Counted from the first letter of the stretch, positions 1 through 6,929 are shown. The stretch: DNA of 9,029 bases from Saprospiraceae bacterium (GCA_020852155.1 JADZBJ010000102.1:1-9029), one strand, 5' to 3'. Numbers and translations are program-made. The notes: generated from the letters alone by a model not told the origin.

Positions 1-110
1 CCGAAGTGCAGAACGTCCGAACAGATGATCTTCCGGCAGGGCTGTACTTTATCGTCATCGCTCGCGGCAACGAGATTGTAGCGAGTAAACGGGTGGTGGT
101 GCAGCGGTAG
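1..110 (+). CDS. C-terminal end of a T9SS-secreted protein (type A sorting domain), 5' truncated
   Basis: An open frame enters from the left edge (codons in phase from position 3) and ends at TAG 108-110, leaving about 35 residues. The tail contains LPAGLYFIVI, then a GN turn, then ASKRVVVQR at the very end. This matches the last strands of the Por/type IX secretion C-terminal sorting domain (TIGR04183-like: LpaGiY, a short hairpin, then a basic K/R-V-V-hydrophobic end). In known members this domain directs export across the outer membrane by the T9SS and is removed on attachment to the surface. The cargo domain lies outside the window, so the protein's job is unknown. It converges on the TIR-TPR-SDR gene with a 13-bp gap and no obvious terminator. 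Confidence 0.8.
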   Translation, partial: EVQNVRTDDLPAGLYFIVIARGNEIVASKRVVVQR

Positions 111-123
111 TGGTTGCTTTTGT

Positions 124-2370
124 TTACCGCCCGCTCCGGTCAATCACCGTTGCGCTGGCCTGTTGCGTGGCAAACATCTGCACATCCTGAATATTCACGT
201 GTGGCGGTTGGGTCACCATGAAATAAATCACCTCGGCCACGTCGCTGGATTTCAAGGGTTGGAAATCGTTGTAAATTTTGGCGCGTTCTGAATCTCCATC
301 AAAACGAGTGAGCGCAAACTCCGTTTCTTCCACGTGTCCGGGACTCACCTGACTGACCCGGATATTATGCTTGTGCAAATCAAAACGCATGGATTTGGTG
401 AGCGCATCCACGGCGAATTTCGTTGCGCAATACACATTCCCGTTCGGGTAGGCTTCCTTGCCCGCGCTGCTGCAAATATTGACAATATGTCCGCGACGAC
501 GCGCGACCATGCCGGGCGAAATGCAGCGTGTTACGTACAGCAGTCCTTTTACATTGGTGTCCACCATCGTTTCCCAGTGATCAAGTTCACCCTCATGGAT
601 TGGCGCCAACCCTTTGGCCAGGCCTGCATTATTCACTAAAATATCCACCTCCTGCCAGCCTTCGGGCAGAAAATCCAGGGCGGCAGAAACAGCGCCCTGA
701 TCCCGCACATCGAAAGGCAGCACCAGCACCTCTGCCTGATATTCCGTCGAAAGGCGGCTTTTCATCTCCAGCAAACGCTCTAACCTGCGACCAGTCAGGA
801 TGAGTTTGTAGCCTCCTTTTCGGGCAAACAGTTCAGCCGTCGCGCGGCCGATACCGGAAGTCGCGCCAGTAATCAAAACCACAGACTTGGGCAGTGTCGG
901 CTTTTCAGGCGCTAACACCGGTGCAGGCGTCGGTTCAACAACGACGGGTGGCGGTGGTATTACAGGTTCAGGTTCAACGATTGGCGGTTCAGGTTGCGCT
1001 GTTTCAATGTGAAACGACGCTTCATTTTCTGGTGTTTGAAGCGAAGGATCGTTGTTGGCGGCTTGCTGATAATACGAACTGGCTAGTTCCTGATCGCCCT
1101 GTTGAAGGGAAAGTTGCGCCAAAGCCATCAACACTTCAGCGTCATTCGGGCTTTGTTCCAGGGCTTTTTGCAAGTAATGAGCAGCCGTTTCGCGATAGTC
1201 GCGCAGGTGTTCGGCGGTCATCAGACCCAGTTTTTTATACAGGCCGGGGCGGTCGGGTTCTTGCTCGGCAGCCCTGTCCCAGCAGTATTTTGCAAACAGG
1301 AAATCGCCTTTTTCAAAAGCCATTTTCCCCATTAAATCATAGGAGTCCGATTCGCTGCTGGACATTTCCGGCTCGGCGGGTTGTTCCACTGGCGGCGGCG
1401 GGTCATTGGGCGTAGCCCGTTGCAGGGCCACTTGCAGGGCTTCATTTTCAGGAAACTGCGTTGCCGCAGCGGTAAGTAGTTCGAGTCCGCGTTCGGTTTG
1501 GCCCCGGTCCATCCAGAACCAGGCATCACGGATGGTAGCTTCTACTTCTTCCACAGAAATTTGCGTGGAAACGTCCGTGGCCGGGGTAATCTCATCCTGA
1601 GTCAGGTCGGCGATATGCCAGGGTGAGGCTTCGTCATCAAAAGCGGGGATAATTTCCGGCGTTTCAATCGGTTGAGGCGTTAGCAAGCCACCTGTCAGGT
1701 GCGTGTCGGGCAAAGCGGCGGTCGGAGGAATGGCGTCTGACGTTGGCTCTTCTTCCACATGGGCGACTTTACGGAACTGCCCGTGCCAATCCTGCAAACC
1801 GAAGGCTGAAAAGAAGCGTTCAAAATCGTTGGCTTCAAAATCTGCCCAGGTGATATAACCAGCCTCGCGGATGGCCGGGATGATTTCGCCGATGTGGTTG
1901 GCCACAGCCCGCGCGGCATCCAGTTCGGCCTCCATTTGCGTCCTGTCCAGATTGCTTTTTTCGTGCAGGTTATCGCTGAGGTTCAGCCACGCATTTTGCC
2001 ACCAGGTCATGTAGTGCAGCGCATTCACCATGCGGTCAATTTGCGTATGCACGGTTTGGCCATTTTCATCAACACCGTCTGCCAGCACGATGAGGTATGG
2101 GCCGCTTGCGATTTTCGCCTGAAAAGCAGGCAAAAACTCGGACAATGCCGCCTGATTTTTCAGAAAATTATCTGTCAGCAACAGCAACATCGGTTCGCTG
2201 CTGTCGCGAAGTGAAGCGGCAACAGCTACGCCATTACCCGTGCGAATGTGCTCGAAAGGAATGCCGATTCGGCCCAGTGACTGCTCGATGTGTTGCGCTA
2301 AGTCCTGGTTTTCATGGCAGTAAGTGAGCAATATCCTGTTCATAATGTTGGCGTGGTTGGGCGTGATCAT
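124..2370 (-). CDS. TIR-TPR-SDR fusion protein (TIR-like domain, TPR repeats, YdfG-like short-chain dehydrogenase)
   Basis: About 748 residues from the ATG at 2370. I prefer this start to a TTG at 2379 because its A is shared with the upstream gene's stop (TAATG); ATG at 2343 (MNRILLTY) is also possible. Residues ~11-125 look TIR-like: strand ILLTY, a BB-loop-like stretch, strand MLLLLTD, then FLKNQAALSEF, where E78 sits where NADase TIRs have the catalytic Glu. A helical stretch (~145-200) follows, then TPR-like repeats (~282-317 and three at ~343-444) between proline-rich linkers (~319-335, ~456-494). Residues ~495-748 form a full SDR: TGATSGIG (501-508), NNAG (580-583) and tetrad N606, S634, Y647, K651. 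An Arg pair after beta-2 (527-528) suggests NADP(H). The SDR resembles E. coli YdfG (3-hydroxy acid/malonic semialdehyde dehydrogenase) to the end. No signal peptide, so probably cytoplasmic. Domain calls are firm for SDR, good for TPR, moderate for TIR; the combined function is unknown. Confidence 0.88.
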   Translation of the reverse strand: MITPNHANIMNRILLTYCHENQDLAQHIEQSLGRIGIPFEHIRTGNGVAVAASLRDSSEPMLLLLTDNFLKNQAALSEFLPAFQAKIASGPYLIVLADGVDENGQTVHTQIDRMVNALHYMTWWQNAWLNLSDNLHEKSNLDRTQMEAELDAARAVANHIGEIIPAIREAGYITWADFEANDFERFFSAFGLQDWHGQFRKVAHVEEEPTSDAIPPTAALPDTHLTGGLLTPQPIETPEIIPAFDDEASPWHIADLTQDEITPATDVSTQISVEEVEATIRDAWFWMDRGQTERGLELLTAAATQFPENEALQVALQRATPNDPPPPVEQPAEPEMSSSESDSYDLMGKMAFEKGDFLFAKYCWDRAAEQEPDRPGLYKKLGLMTAEHLRDYRETAAHYLQKALEQSPNDAEVLMALAQLSLQQGDQELASSYYQQAANNDPSLQTPENEASFHIETAQPEPPIVEPEPVIPPPPVVVEPTPAPVLAPEKPTLPKSVVLITGATSGIGRATAELFARKGGYKLILTGRRLERLLEMKSRLSTEYQAEVLVLPFDVRDQGAVSAALDFLPEGWQEVDILVNNAGLAKGLAPIHEGELDHWETMVDTNVKGLLYVTRCISPGMVARRRGHIVNICSSAGKEAYPNGNVYCATKFAVDALTKSMRFDLHKHNIRVSQVSPGHVEETEFALTRFDGDSERAKIYNDFQPLKSSDVAEVIYFMVTQPPHVNIQDVQMFATQQASATVIDRSGR

Positions 2371-3686
2371 TACTGGCAAAGCGTACGCATCGTTTTTTCA
2401 AAATCGGCTTTAAAATCGGCGTATTTTGAAGTAGCTGGTCCGTCGAAGCCCGTATGCACCTTGACGACGCGATTTTGCTTGTCAAGAATCAGCATGGTCG
2501 GGAAAGCCGTTACTTTATCCAACACCGGGAAAAAGTTGGCGGCTTCTGCGCGGTCGGCTTTGCCGGCATATACTATGTCAAATGGTATGCCCATTTTTTG
2601 TTTGTAATTGCGCAAGTGCGCATTGGCCTGTGCGGCGTCGGCGTGACGCTCGAACGAAAAGCCGGTTATAGCCATTTGCGTAGCCAAATCGGGGTGTTGC
2701 GCGAGGAATTCTTTTAGGAAAACCTGCTCATCGCGACAATTCGGGCACCAGGTACCCATGATGGTGAAAATTTTCACTTTACCATCGTATTTCGGGCCTG
2801 GAAAATTCAGCGTCTGGTTGTCCGGTGTTTGAATAGAGAATTTGACCTCGCCGTTTCCTTTGGCTTTTGCGATGGTATCGGCGTCGGCCAGGTGGAAATT
2901 CGGGTCTTGCCATGACGTGAACAGGGTTTTGTAGCGGTGGCCGCTTCTGAATTCGCCGTTCAGGCTGTCTTTGCCGATGCTGCCGGAAAACATAAAGGCA
3001 TGAGCGCCATCAAAACTGGACATAAAGAACTTGCGCCCTTGTACAGTCCCTTCCAGATAGCGATAATCGCCCGTTTCGGTGCGGAAAGTACCGGTGAGCC
3101 GATTCCCTTCCTGTTTGAATTCGCCGATGGCTTTTTCCTGTTCGGCCTGATCTACGCCGAAAAGTGTGGCCCATTGGCCTGTCAGGTCGCGCACTGGCGT
3201 TTCCTTCAGGTTGGTAAAACGGTAGTCGCGCGCGGCGTGGGCGTAAAAGGGAATGCGGTAATCTTTTTTGGTGGGCACGATCCATTCGCCGCGCATAACG
3301 CCGCCGCGAATTTCGGTGTGAATCCAGGTTTGATATTCCGGAAACCAGAAATTCATCGTGTCGCGCGCCTGCGAGCGGTCGCGGCCGTACTGAATACTAT
3401 CCACGCGAATCCGTTCGTCGCCATTGATGATTTCGAGGTAAAAACGCTCGTTGTCAATGTATTTCACTTCAAAATTAAAAGGCAATTCGCCGGGTTTGAA
3501 CTGTTCATAAAGCAGCGTCACGGCGTCTTTGTCTTCTGCCGGTACGCGATAAGGTTCCAGTTCCAGCACGCCGCGCCAGATGCCTGGCGCTACCCTGGTG
3601 AATGAGTTGTCGGCCGTAATACAGCCGGAGAGCAAAAGCGTCAGGGCAATGCCGAAAAACGTTGTAAATATTGATAAAATGCGCAT
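2370..3686 (-). CDS. TlpA-like thioredoxin-fold lipoprotein (thiol-disulfide oxidoreductase)
   Basis: About 438 residues from ATG 3686 (a TTG two codons upstream is less likely). The N-terminus is a lipoprotein signal: Met-Arg, hydrophobic core, lipobox L-S-G-C with C22 as the lipidated residue, so the protein is probably envelope-anchored. Residues ~25-290 are a beta-rich region with repeated G-x-W/F and G-T-F/G-E-F strands that I do not recognise by name. The C-terminal ~150 residues are a TlpA/AhpC-type thioredoxin fold. The active site is W-C-P-N-C (cysteines 314 and 317) after strand VKIFTIMGT, and the cis-proline is in AFPTM (P396). TlpA/ResA relatives reduce disulfides in exported proteins, for example during cytochrome c maturation. 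The substrate here is unknown, and no cytochrome genes are adjacent. Its stop is shared by one base with the downstream TIR-TPR-SDR start, which suggests translational coupling. Confidence 0.88.
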   Translation of the reverse strand: MRILSIFTTFFGIALTLLLSGCITADNSFTRVAPGIWRGVLELEPYRVPAEDKDAVTLLYEQFKPGELPFNFEVKYIDNERFYLEIINGDERIRVDSIQYGRDRSQARDTMNFWFPEYQTWIHTEIRGGVMRGEWIVPTKKDYRIPFYAHAARDYRFTNLKETPVRDLTGQWATLFGVDQAEQEKAIGEFKQEGNRLTGTFRTETGDYRYLEGTVQGRKFFMSSFDGAHAFMFSGSIGKDSLNGEFRSGHRYKTLFTSWQDPNFHLADADTIAKAKGNGEVKFSIQTPDNQTLNFPGPKYDGKVKIFTIMGTWCPNCRDEQVFLKEFLAQHPDLATQMAITGFSFERHADAAQANAHLRNYKQKMGIPFDIVYAGKADRAEAANFFPVLDKVTAFPTMLILDKQNRVVKVHTGFDGPATSKYADFKADFEKTMRTLCQ

Positions 3687-3702
3687 AATCAAGATTTTAG
3701 AG

Positions 3703-3793
3703 TGGTAAGAGGTTAGCGGTTAGTGATTAGTTTTTATCAACATTTACACACTAAAAAACTAATCACTTACCACTAATCACTTACCACTAATCA
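3703..3793. repeat. Heptamer-phased palindromic intergenic repeat, copy 1
   Basis: The left arm is four consecutive 7-mers (TGGTAAG, AGGTTAG, CGGTTAG, TGATTAG; 3703-3730). The right arm is five complementary-type 7-mers (CTAATCA, CTTACCA alternating; 3759-3793). The arms pair at 25 of 29 positions (3702-3730 with 3759-3787), and T5 (3731-3735) with A5 (3754-3758) extends the stem. The 18-nt loop (3736-3753) contains CAACAT. The last 7-mer includes the TCA that encodes the MBL gene's stop. The element lies between that gene's 3' end and the start of the TlpA-like gene on minus, so transcription from the MBL gene would make a long imperfect hairpin. Related to the copy at 6212-6313. Confidence 0.8.
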
Positions 3794-4714
3794 CTCCTCC
3801 TCGGCATCTGCTTCAAAGACGAGGTTGTTTTTATTGTCCATTTCAAAAGGTTCCTCAAACTTGTCGAGGCTGAAGTCGGGGTCCCAGGTCCATAGTCCCT
3901 GTTCGTATTCGCGGGTCATCAGGGCGAGGTTTTTTCGGTGTTCTTCTTGCAGGGAGCGTTTGAAGGGATAACGATCCCAGAGAGAATTTTCATCGAAAGG
4001 CACCTTGGTAGCGATGCTTTCGCGCAAGGCAAAGATGTAAGCCAGGGCTTCGGTGCGGCGTTTGAGCCATTCGTTGATGGTCATCGACGGGTCGCCGTGG
4101 CCAGGTATCAGTTTCGTAAACCAGTTGCGGTCGTGAATCAGGGTTAGTTTTTCCAGGGTTTCGACATACGCGTTGCTGCTGTCGTAGATGAACGGAAACT
4201 CAATATTGCTCAGGTAATCACCAGCGATACAAATGCCGAGTTGCCAGATGACCACCATCATGCCGTCGGCTGTGTGGCCCGGCGCCTGGTAAAAAGTCAT
4301 TTTAGTGTGGCCTTGCCGATACTGGACGCCATCGCGAAAAACAAAGAACGAACCTTCGGGATATTGGATCGGATAGGGCCTGGTGATGTAAAAATCGTCG
4401 TCAAACTTGCGTACGGCCTCAAGGGCCTGCTCTTTATCCGGATTTTCTGCCATGACTTTGGACATAAAAACCCGGTCTGGATTAAAGGCTTTGTAGCCCG
4501 CAATATGATCATAATCACTATGGGTAAAAATCAGGGACAAGTGACGTTTGCCTCGAATAGTATCCACATAACGACGAATTTCGAGCACTTCATCGGGTAA
4601 AAGTGCAGGGTCAACGACGATTACTGCATCGTCGGTACGGATCACCGTCGTGTTCGTTTGAAATAGCGCGCTCTGAAATATAGTGACGCCTGGATCCCGG
4701 AAGATAATTTGCAT
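3791..4714 (-). CDS. Metallo-beta-lactamase-fold hydrolase with HxDxDH metal motif
   Basis: 307 residues from ATG 4714. The MBL fold is clear: an N-terminal strand pair ending VIVVDPALL, metal motif THSDYDHIAG (H65, D67, D69, H70), GHTADG (H147), AGDYLSN (D166) and PGHGDP (H206). The usual motif is HxHxDH; here the second His is Asp (D67), which would change one metal ligand. All other ligand positions are present, so a metal-dependent hydrolase is still expected. The C-terminal ~70 residues are helical and end in an acidic tail (EADAEEE). No signal peptide is visible, so a cytoplasmic enzyme is likely. The superfamily includes glyoxalase II, lactonases, phosphodiesterases and sulfur dioxygenases; nothing visible selects among them. 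It is divergent from der across a 192-bp region, and its stop codon lies within repeat copy 1. Confidence 0.87.
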   Translation of the reverse strand: MQIIFRDPGVTIFQSALFQTNTTVIRTDDAVIVVDPALLPDEVLEIRRYVDTIRGKRHLSLIFTHSDYDHIAGYKAFNPDRVFMSKVMAENPDKEQALEAVRKFDDDFYITRPYPIQYPEGSFFVFRDGVQYRQGHTKMTFYQAPGHTADGMMVVIWQLGICIAGDYLSNIEFPFIYDSSNAYVETLEKLTLIHDRNWFTKLIPGHGDPSMTINEWLKRRTEALAYIFALRESIATKVPFDENSLWDRYPFKRSLQEEHRKNLALMTREYEQGLWTWDPDFSLDKFEEPFEMDNKNNLVFEADAEEE

Positions 4715-4741
4715 ATACGATTGACTTGGAACGATGGGCTT

Positions 4742-4804
4742 AGAGGTTGTTTAAAATTCCCTTAGTGGTTCTTCGAATCCAGCAGAGAAATTTAAACAAC
4801 CTCT
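4742..4804. repeat. Perfect 14-bp inverted repeat in the MBL/der divergent region
   Basis: AGAGGTTGTTTAAA (4742-4755) is exactly reverse-complemented by TTTAAACAACCTCT (4791-4804), separated by 35 bases. The whole 63-bp unit lies upstream of both divergent genes. It begins 28 bp upstream of the MBL start codon and ends 21 bp before the putative der -7 element. It could be a hairpin in either leader, a regulator site, or a very short MITE-like relic with terminal inverted repeats. A TTA-like sequence lies on each side but is not a clean target duplication. Which of these it is cannot be settled from one copy. Confidence 0.6.
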
Positions 4805-4824
4805 TTAGATGCCTGCCTTTTCTC

Positions 4825-4832
4825 TACCTTTG
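4825..4832 (+). promoter_or_regulatory. Putative der promoter, Bacteroidota -7 element (TAnnTTTG)
   Basis: TACCTTTG at 4825-4832 fits the Bacteroidota housekeeping -7 consensus TAnnTTTG exactly. The upstream -33 TTG-type element is weak: only TTTAG at 4804-4808, 16 bases away. Transcription would begin near 4838-4840, giving a leader of roughly 68 bases before the der ATG at 4907. Confidence 0.5.
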
Positions 4833-4906
4833 CGGCACTTTTAAAACAGGCTGGCAAATGTACGCAACTGCGACAGACCGCCACCGCCCCTTTTTATTCA
4901 ATTTTC

Positions 4907-6211
4907 ATGGGAAATGTTGTTGCAATAGTCGGTCGCCCGAATGTCGGTAAATCTACCTTTTATAATCGTCTGGTTGGCAGCAGAGATGCCATCACAGACG
5001 ACTTCTCAGGAGTAACACGCGATCGCAAATATGGTTTTTGCGAATGGAACGGAAAACGCTTCACCGTTGTAGATACCGGAGGTTTTGTTCATGGCTCGGA
5101 TGACTTATTCGAATCCGAAATCCGCAAGCAAGTACGCGTGGCCACCAACGAGGCCACGGTCATTCTTTTTATGGTAGATGCGCAAACCGGCATTACCGAC
5201 CTCGACGAAAGCATCGCCAAATGGCTGCGTCGCAGTAATAAATCTGTTTTTTTGGTGGTCAACAAGGTGGATACCCACCGAAGCATGATGGAAGCCAATG
5301 AATTTTGGGGGCTGGGATTTGAAAACACGTTCTTCATTGCTTCGATCAGCGGCAGTGGTAGCGGAGACTTGCTGGATGCCGTGGCTGAAATTGTGGAAAA
5401 TATCGAACCACTCGAAACTGAGTTGCCCAAATTTGCCATCGTAGGTCGCCCTAACGTCGGCAAATCCAGCCTCATCAATGCATTGCTCGGTGAAGACCGC
5501 AATATCGTTACGCCGATTGCCGGTACCACGCGCGACCCGATTCACTCGACGTACAACAAGTTTGGAAAGGAATTTATCCTGATTGATACCGCCGGTATTC
5601 GCAAAAAAACCAAAGTCGAGGAAGACCTCGAATTCTACTCCGTTATGCGCGCCATCCGTGCGGTGGAGGAATCAGATGTTTGTATTTTGGTCATTGACGC
5701 GATGCAGGGACTGGAAGCGCAAGACCTCAATATTTTGAGCCTGGCGCAAAAACGCCACAAAGGCATCGTCGTGCTGGTGAATAAATGGGATTTGATTAAT
5801 AAGGAAACCAATACCGCCCGCGATTACGAAGCAGCCATTAAAAAACGCATGGCGCCGAATGACGATGTGCCTGTTTTGTTCATTTCCGTGTTGGAAAAAC
5901 AACGCATTTTCCAGGCCATCGAAGCGGCGCTCGAAGTGTACGCCAACCGCACACGCCGCATCAAAACAGCCGAACTGAACGAGTTCGTCCTGGAAGCCGT
6001 TGAACGTGTACCGCCTCCTTCCGTGCACGGACGTTACCCAAAATTCAAGTACGTCACGCAACTGCCCACCCACTACCCTTCTTTCGCCTTCTTCGTGAAT
6101 AACCCGAATTGGGTGCGCGACTCTTACAAGCAGTACCTCGAAAATCAACTGCGCAAGCAGTACAATTTTAAAGGGGTAACGATGGAGATTTACATGAGAT
6201 CAAAGTCTTAG
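4907..6211 (+). CDS. der: GTPase Der (EngA), double-GTPase ribosome assembly factor
   Basis: 434 residues, normal for the shorter Der proteins. It carries two tandem G domains and a C-terminal KH-like domain (~355-434). First G domain: GRPNVGKS 9-16, switch I threonine in GVTRDR (T37), DTGG 56-59, NKVD 119-122. Second G domain: GRPNVGKS 179-186, GTTRDP (~205-210), DTAG 226-229, NKWD 291-294. All G1-G4 elements are intact in both. Der binds GTP and acts in late assembly of the 50S ribosomal subunit; it is essential in most bacteria tested. The ATG at 4907 places the first P-loop at the expected distance from the N-terminus. The gene is monocistronic here, divergent from the MBL gene and convergent with the SnoaL-like gene. 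Its stop abuts repeat copy 2. Confidence 0.98.
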   Translation: MGNVVAIVGRPNVGKSTFYNRLVGSRDAITDDFSGVTRDRKYGFCEWNGKRFTVVDTGGFVHGSDDLFESEIRKQVRVATNEATVILFMVDAQTGITDLDESIAKWLRRSNKSVFLVVNKVDTHRSMMEANEFWGLGFENTFFIASISGSGSGDLLDAVAEIVENIEPLETELPKFAIVGRPNVGKSSLINALLGEDRNIVTPIAGTTRDPIHSTYNKFGKEFILIDTAGIRKKTKVEEDLEFYSVMRAIRAVEESDVCILVIDAMQGLEAQDLNILSLAQKRHKGIVVLVNKWDLINKETNTARDYEAAIKKRMAPNDDVPVLFISVLEKQRIFQAIEAALEVYANRTRRIKTAELNEFVLEAVERVPPPSVHGRYPKFKYVTQLPTHYPSFAFFVNNPNWVRDSYKQYLENQLRKQYNFKGVTMEIYMRSKS

Positions 6212-6313
6212 AGGTAAGAGGTTAGTGATTAGTGGTAAATTTTTTTACAACATGTTGATTATGAAAAACTTACCACTAATCACTAACCGCTAACCGCTCA
6301 TCACTAATCACTT
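6212..6313. repeat. Heptamer-phased palindromic intergenic repeat, copy 2
   Basis: The left arm is four 7-mers (AGGTAAG, AGGTTAG, TGATTAG, TGGTAAA; 6212-6239) starting right after the der stop. The right arm is six 7-mers (CTTACCA, CTAATCA, CTAACCG, CTAACCG, CTCATCA, CTAATCA; 6269-6310). Arms 6211-6240 and 6267-6296 pair at about 26 of 30 positions. The loop has a T-run, CAACAT and an A-run, as in copy 1. It shares GGTAAGAGGTTAG (6213-6225) and CTTACCACTAATCACT (6269-6284) exactly with copy 1, in the same orientation. It fills the whole gap between convergent der and the SnoaL-like gene and touches the latter's stop, so it may serve as a bidirectional terminator or mRNA 3'-end stabiliser. Confidence 0.8.
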
Positions 6314-6758
6314 AAAAATTGTCGTAGTAGGTATAATCTTTAGTGATTTTGCCGTCTTTGATCTCGAAGATGGTGCAGATGGGCAATTCAAACCTTTTGC
6401 CGTCGGGGCCTGTACCGGATGAAATAAACTCCACGATTATGTGATCGTTGGATGGGTACATTTTCACAATTTTGTCCTGCACATCCGGGATCGCTTGTTG
6501 TAATTCCTGGTATTTTTTTACGATTTCAGCGCGGGTCATTTGAATCGGTGAGGTTTCAAATGACGGGTCTTTCATTTCTGCTGTTTCTGTGTAGCAAGCG
6601 GCCATTTTTTCCCAGTCGTGCTGGTTGAAATGCTGATAATACTGCTCGACCAAGGCCTTGTTGGCCTGTCCGTCGTCTTTGACGGGCGTGGGCGCCGAAG
6701 GCTGCTGCGGTTGGCATGATACGAAGTAAATTGCGAATAAAAGGAGGAGGTTACGCAT
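6312..6758 (-). CDS. SnoaL/NTF2-like small lipoprotein
   Basis: About 148 residues from ATG 6758. A TTG start at 6785 would put nine extra residues before the signal peptide and is unlikely. The N-terminus is Met-Arg-Asn, a hydrophobic run and F-V-S-C with C15 as the likely lipidated cysteine, followed by a Gln/Pro-rich tether. Residues ~30-148 fit a SnoaL-like polyketide cyclase/NTF2 fold: an opening helix (ALVEQYYQHFNQHDWEKM), then YTETAEMKDPS, a middle helix (EIVKKYQELQQAIPD) and C-terminal strands (HIIVEFISSGTG, CTIFEIKDGKI). This is a cone-shaped fold used for binding or isomerising small molecules. Ligand and activity are unknown, and many such lipoproteins have no demonstrated catalysis. 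It converges on der and is divergent from the serine hydrolase gene. Confidence 0.82.
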   Translation of the reverse strand: MRNLLLLFAIYFVSCQPQQPSAPTPVKDDGQANKALVEQYYQHFNQHDWEKMAACYTETAEMKDPSFETSPIQMTRAEIVKKYQELQQAIPDVQDKIVKMYPSNDHIIVEFISSGTGPDGKRFELPICTIFEIKDGKITKDYTYYDNF

Positions 6759-6764
6759 ATTGGA

Positions 6765-6792
6765 AAAGGTTAGTTGAAGCGTCAAATTTCAA
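6765..6792 (-). promoter_or_regulatory. Possible promoter of the SnoaL-like lipoprotein gene
   Basis: Read on the minus strand, TTG (6792-6790) is followed after 17 bases by TAACCTTTT (from 6772). This approximates the Bacteroidota TTG...TAnnTTTG arrangement but has one extra base before the T-run and no final G. The leader would be only a few bases long. A weak, tentative call. Confidence 0.22.
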
Positions 6793-6929
6793 GGTTTAGC
6801 AGGACATTTTCAAGGGTGTTGGTAGATAAAACCTTGCTTTTCGTCAAATGGCTCAGGAATAGAATCTATAAGTTTTGCGATCTTGTAACGCACTGCACGA
6901 TTGCAGCGTCTTTCTGTAAAAAACAAGAT

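Noticed and set aside
2937..3605. 222-codon open frame on + opposite the TlpA-like gene
   Set aside because: It lies wholly antisense to a gene with a clear lipobox and CPNC active site. It shows no recognisable domain or signal and is a typical GC-rich shadow frame.
124..3686. Anti-phage (Thoeris- or CBASS-like) defence operon because of the TIR-like domain
   Set aside because: No cyclic-nucleotide synthase, SLOG/ThsA-like effector, STAND NTPase or other defence partner is nearby. The linked genes are an envelope thioredoxin and a fused dehydrogenase, so a defence role is unsupported.
3759..3795. Possible CRISPR or simple tandem repeat
   Set aside because: There are no unique spacers. The 7-bp units are contiguous and belong to one arm of a palindrome shared with the copy at 6212-6313.
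4742..4804. Complete transposable element with target-site duplication
   Set aside because: The flanks show only an imprecise TTA/TTTA similarity and there is no coding capacity. It is reported only as an inverted repeat of uncertain nature.
5089..5545. Two 146-codon minus-strand frames opposite der
   Set aside because: Both are antisense to a strongly conserved double GTPase and have no protein-like motifs of their own.
6774..6929. N-terminal extension of the serine hydrolase from a TTG start
   Set aside because: It would put 52 basic, unrelated residues before an evident signal peptide, and it overlaps the divergent promoter region. ATG 6930 is the better start.
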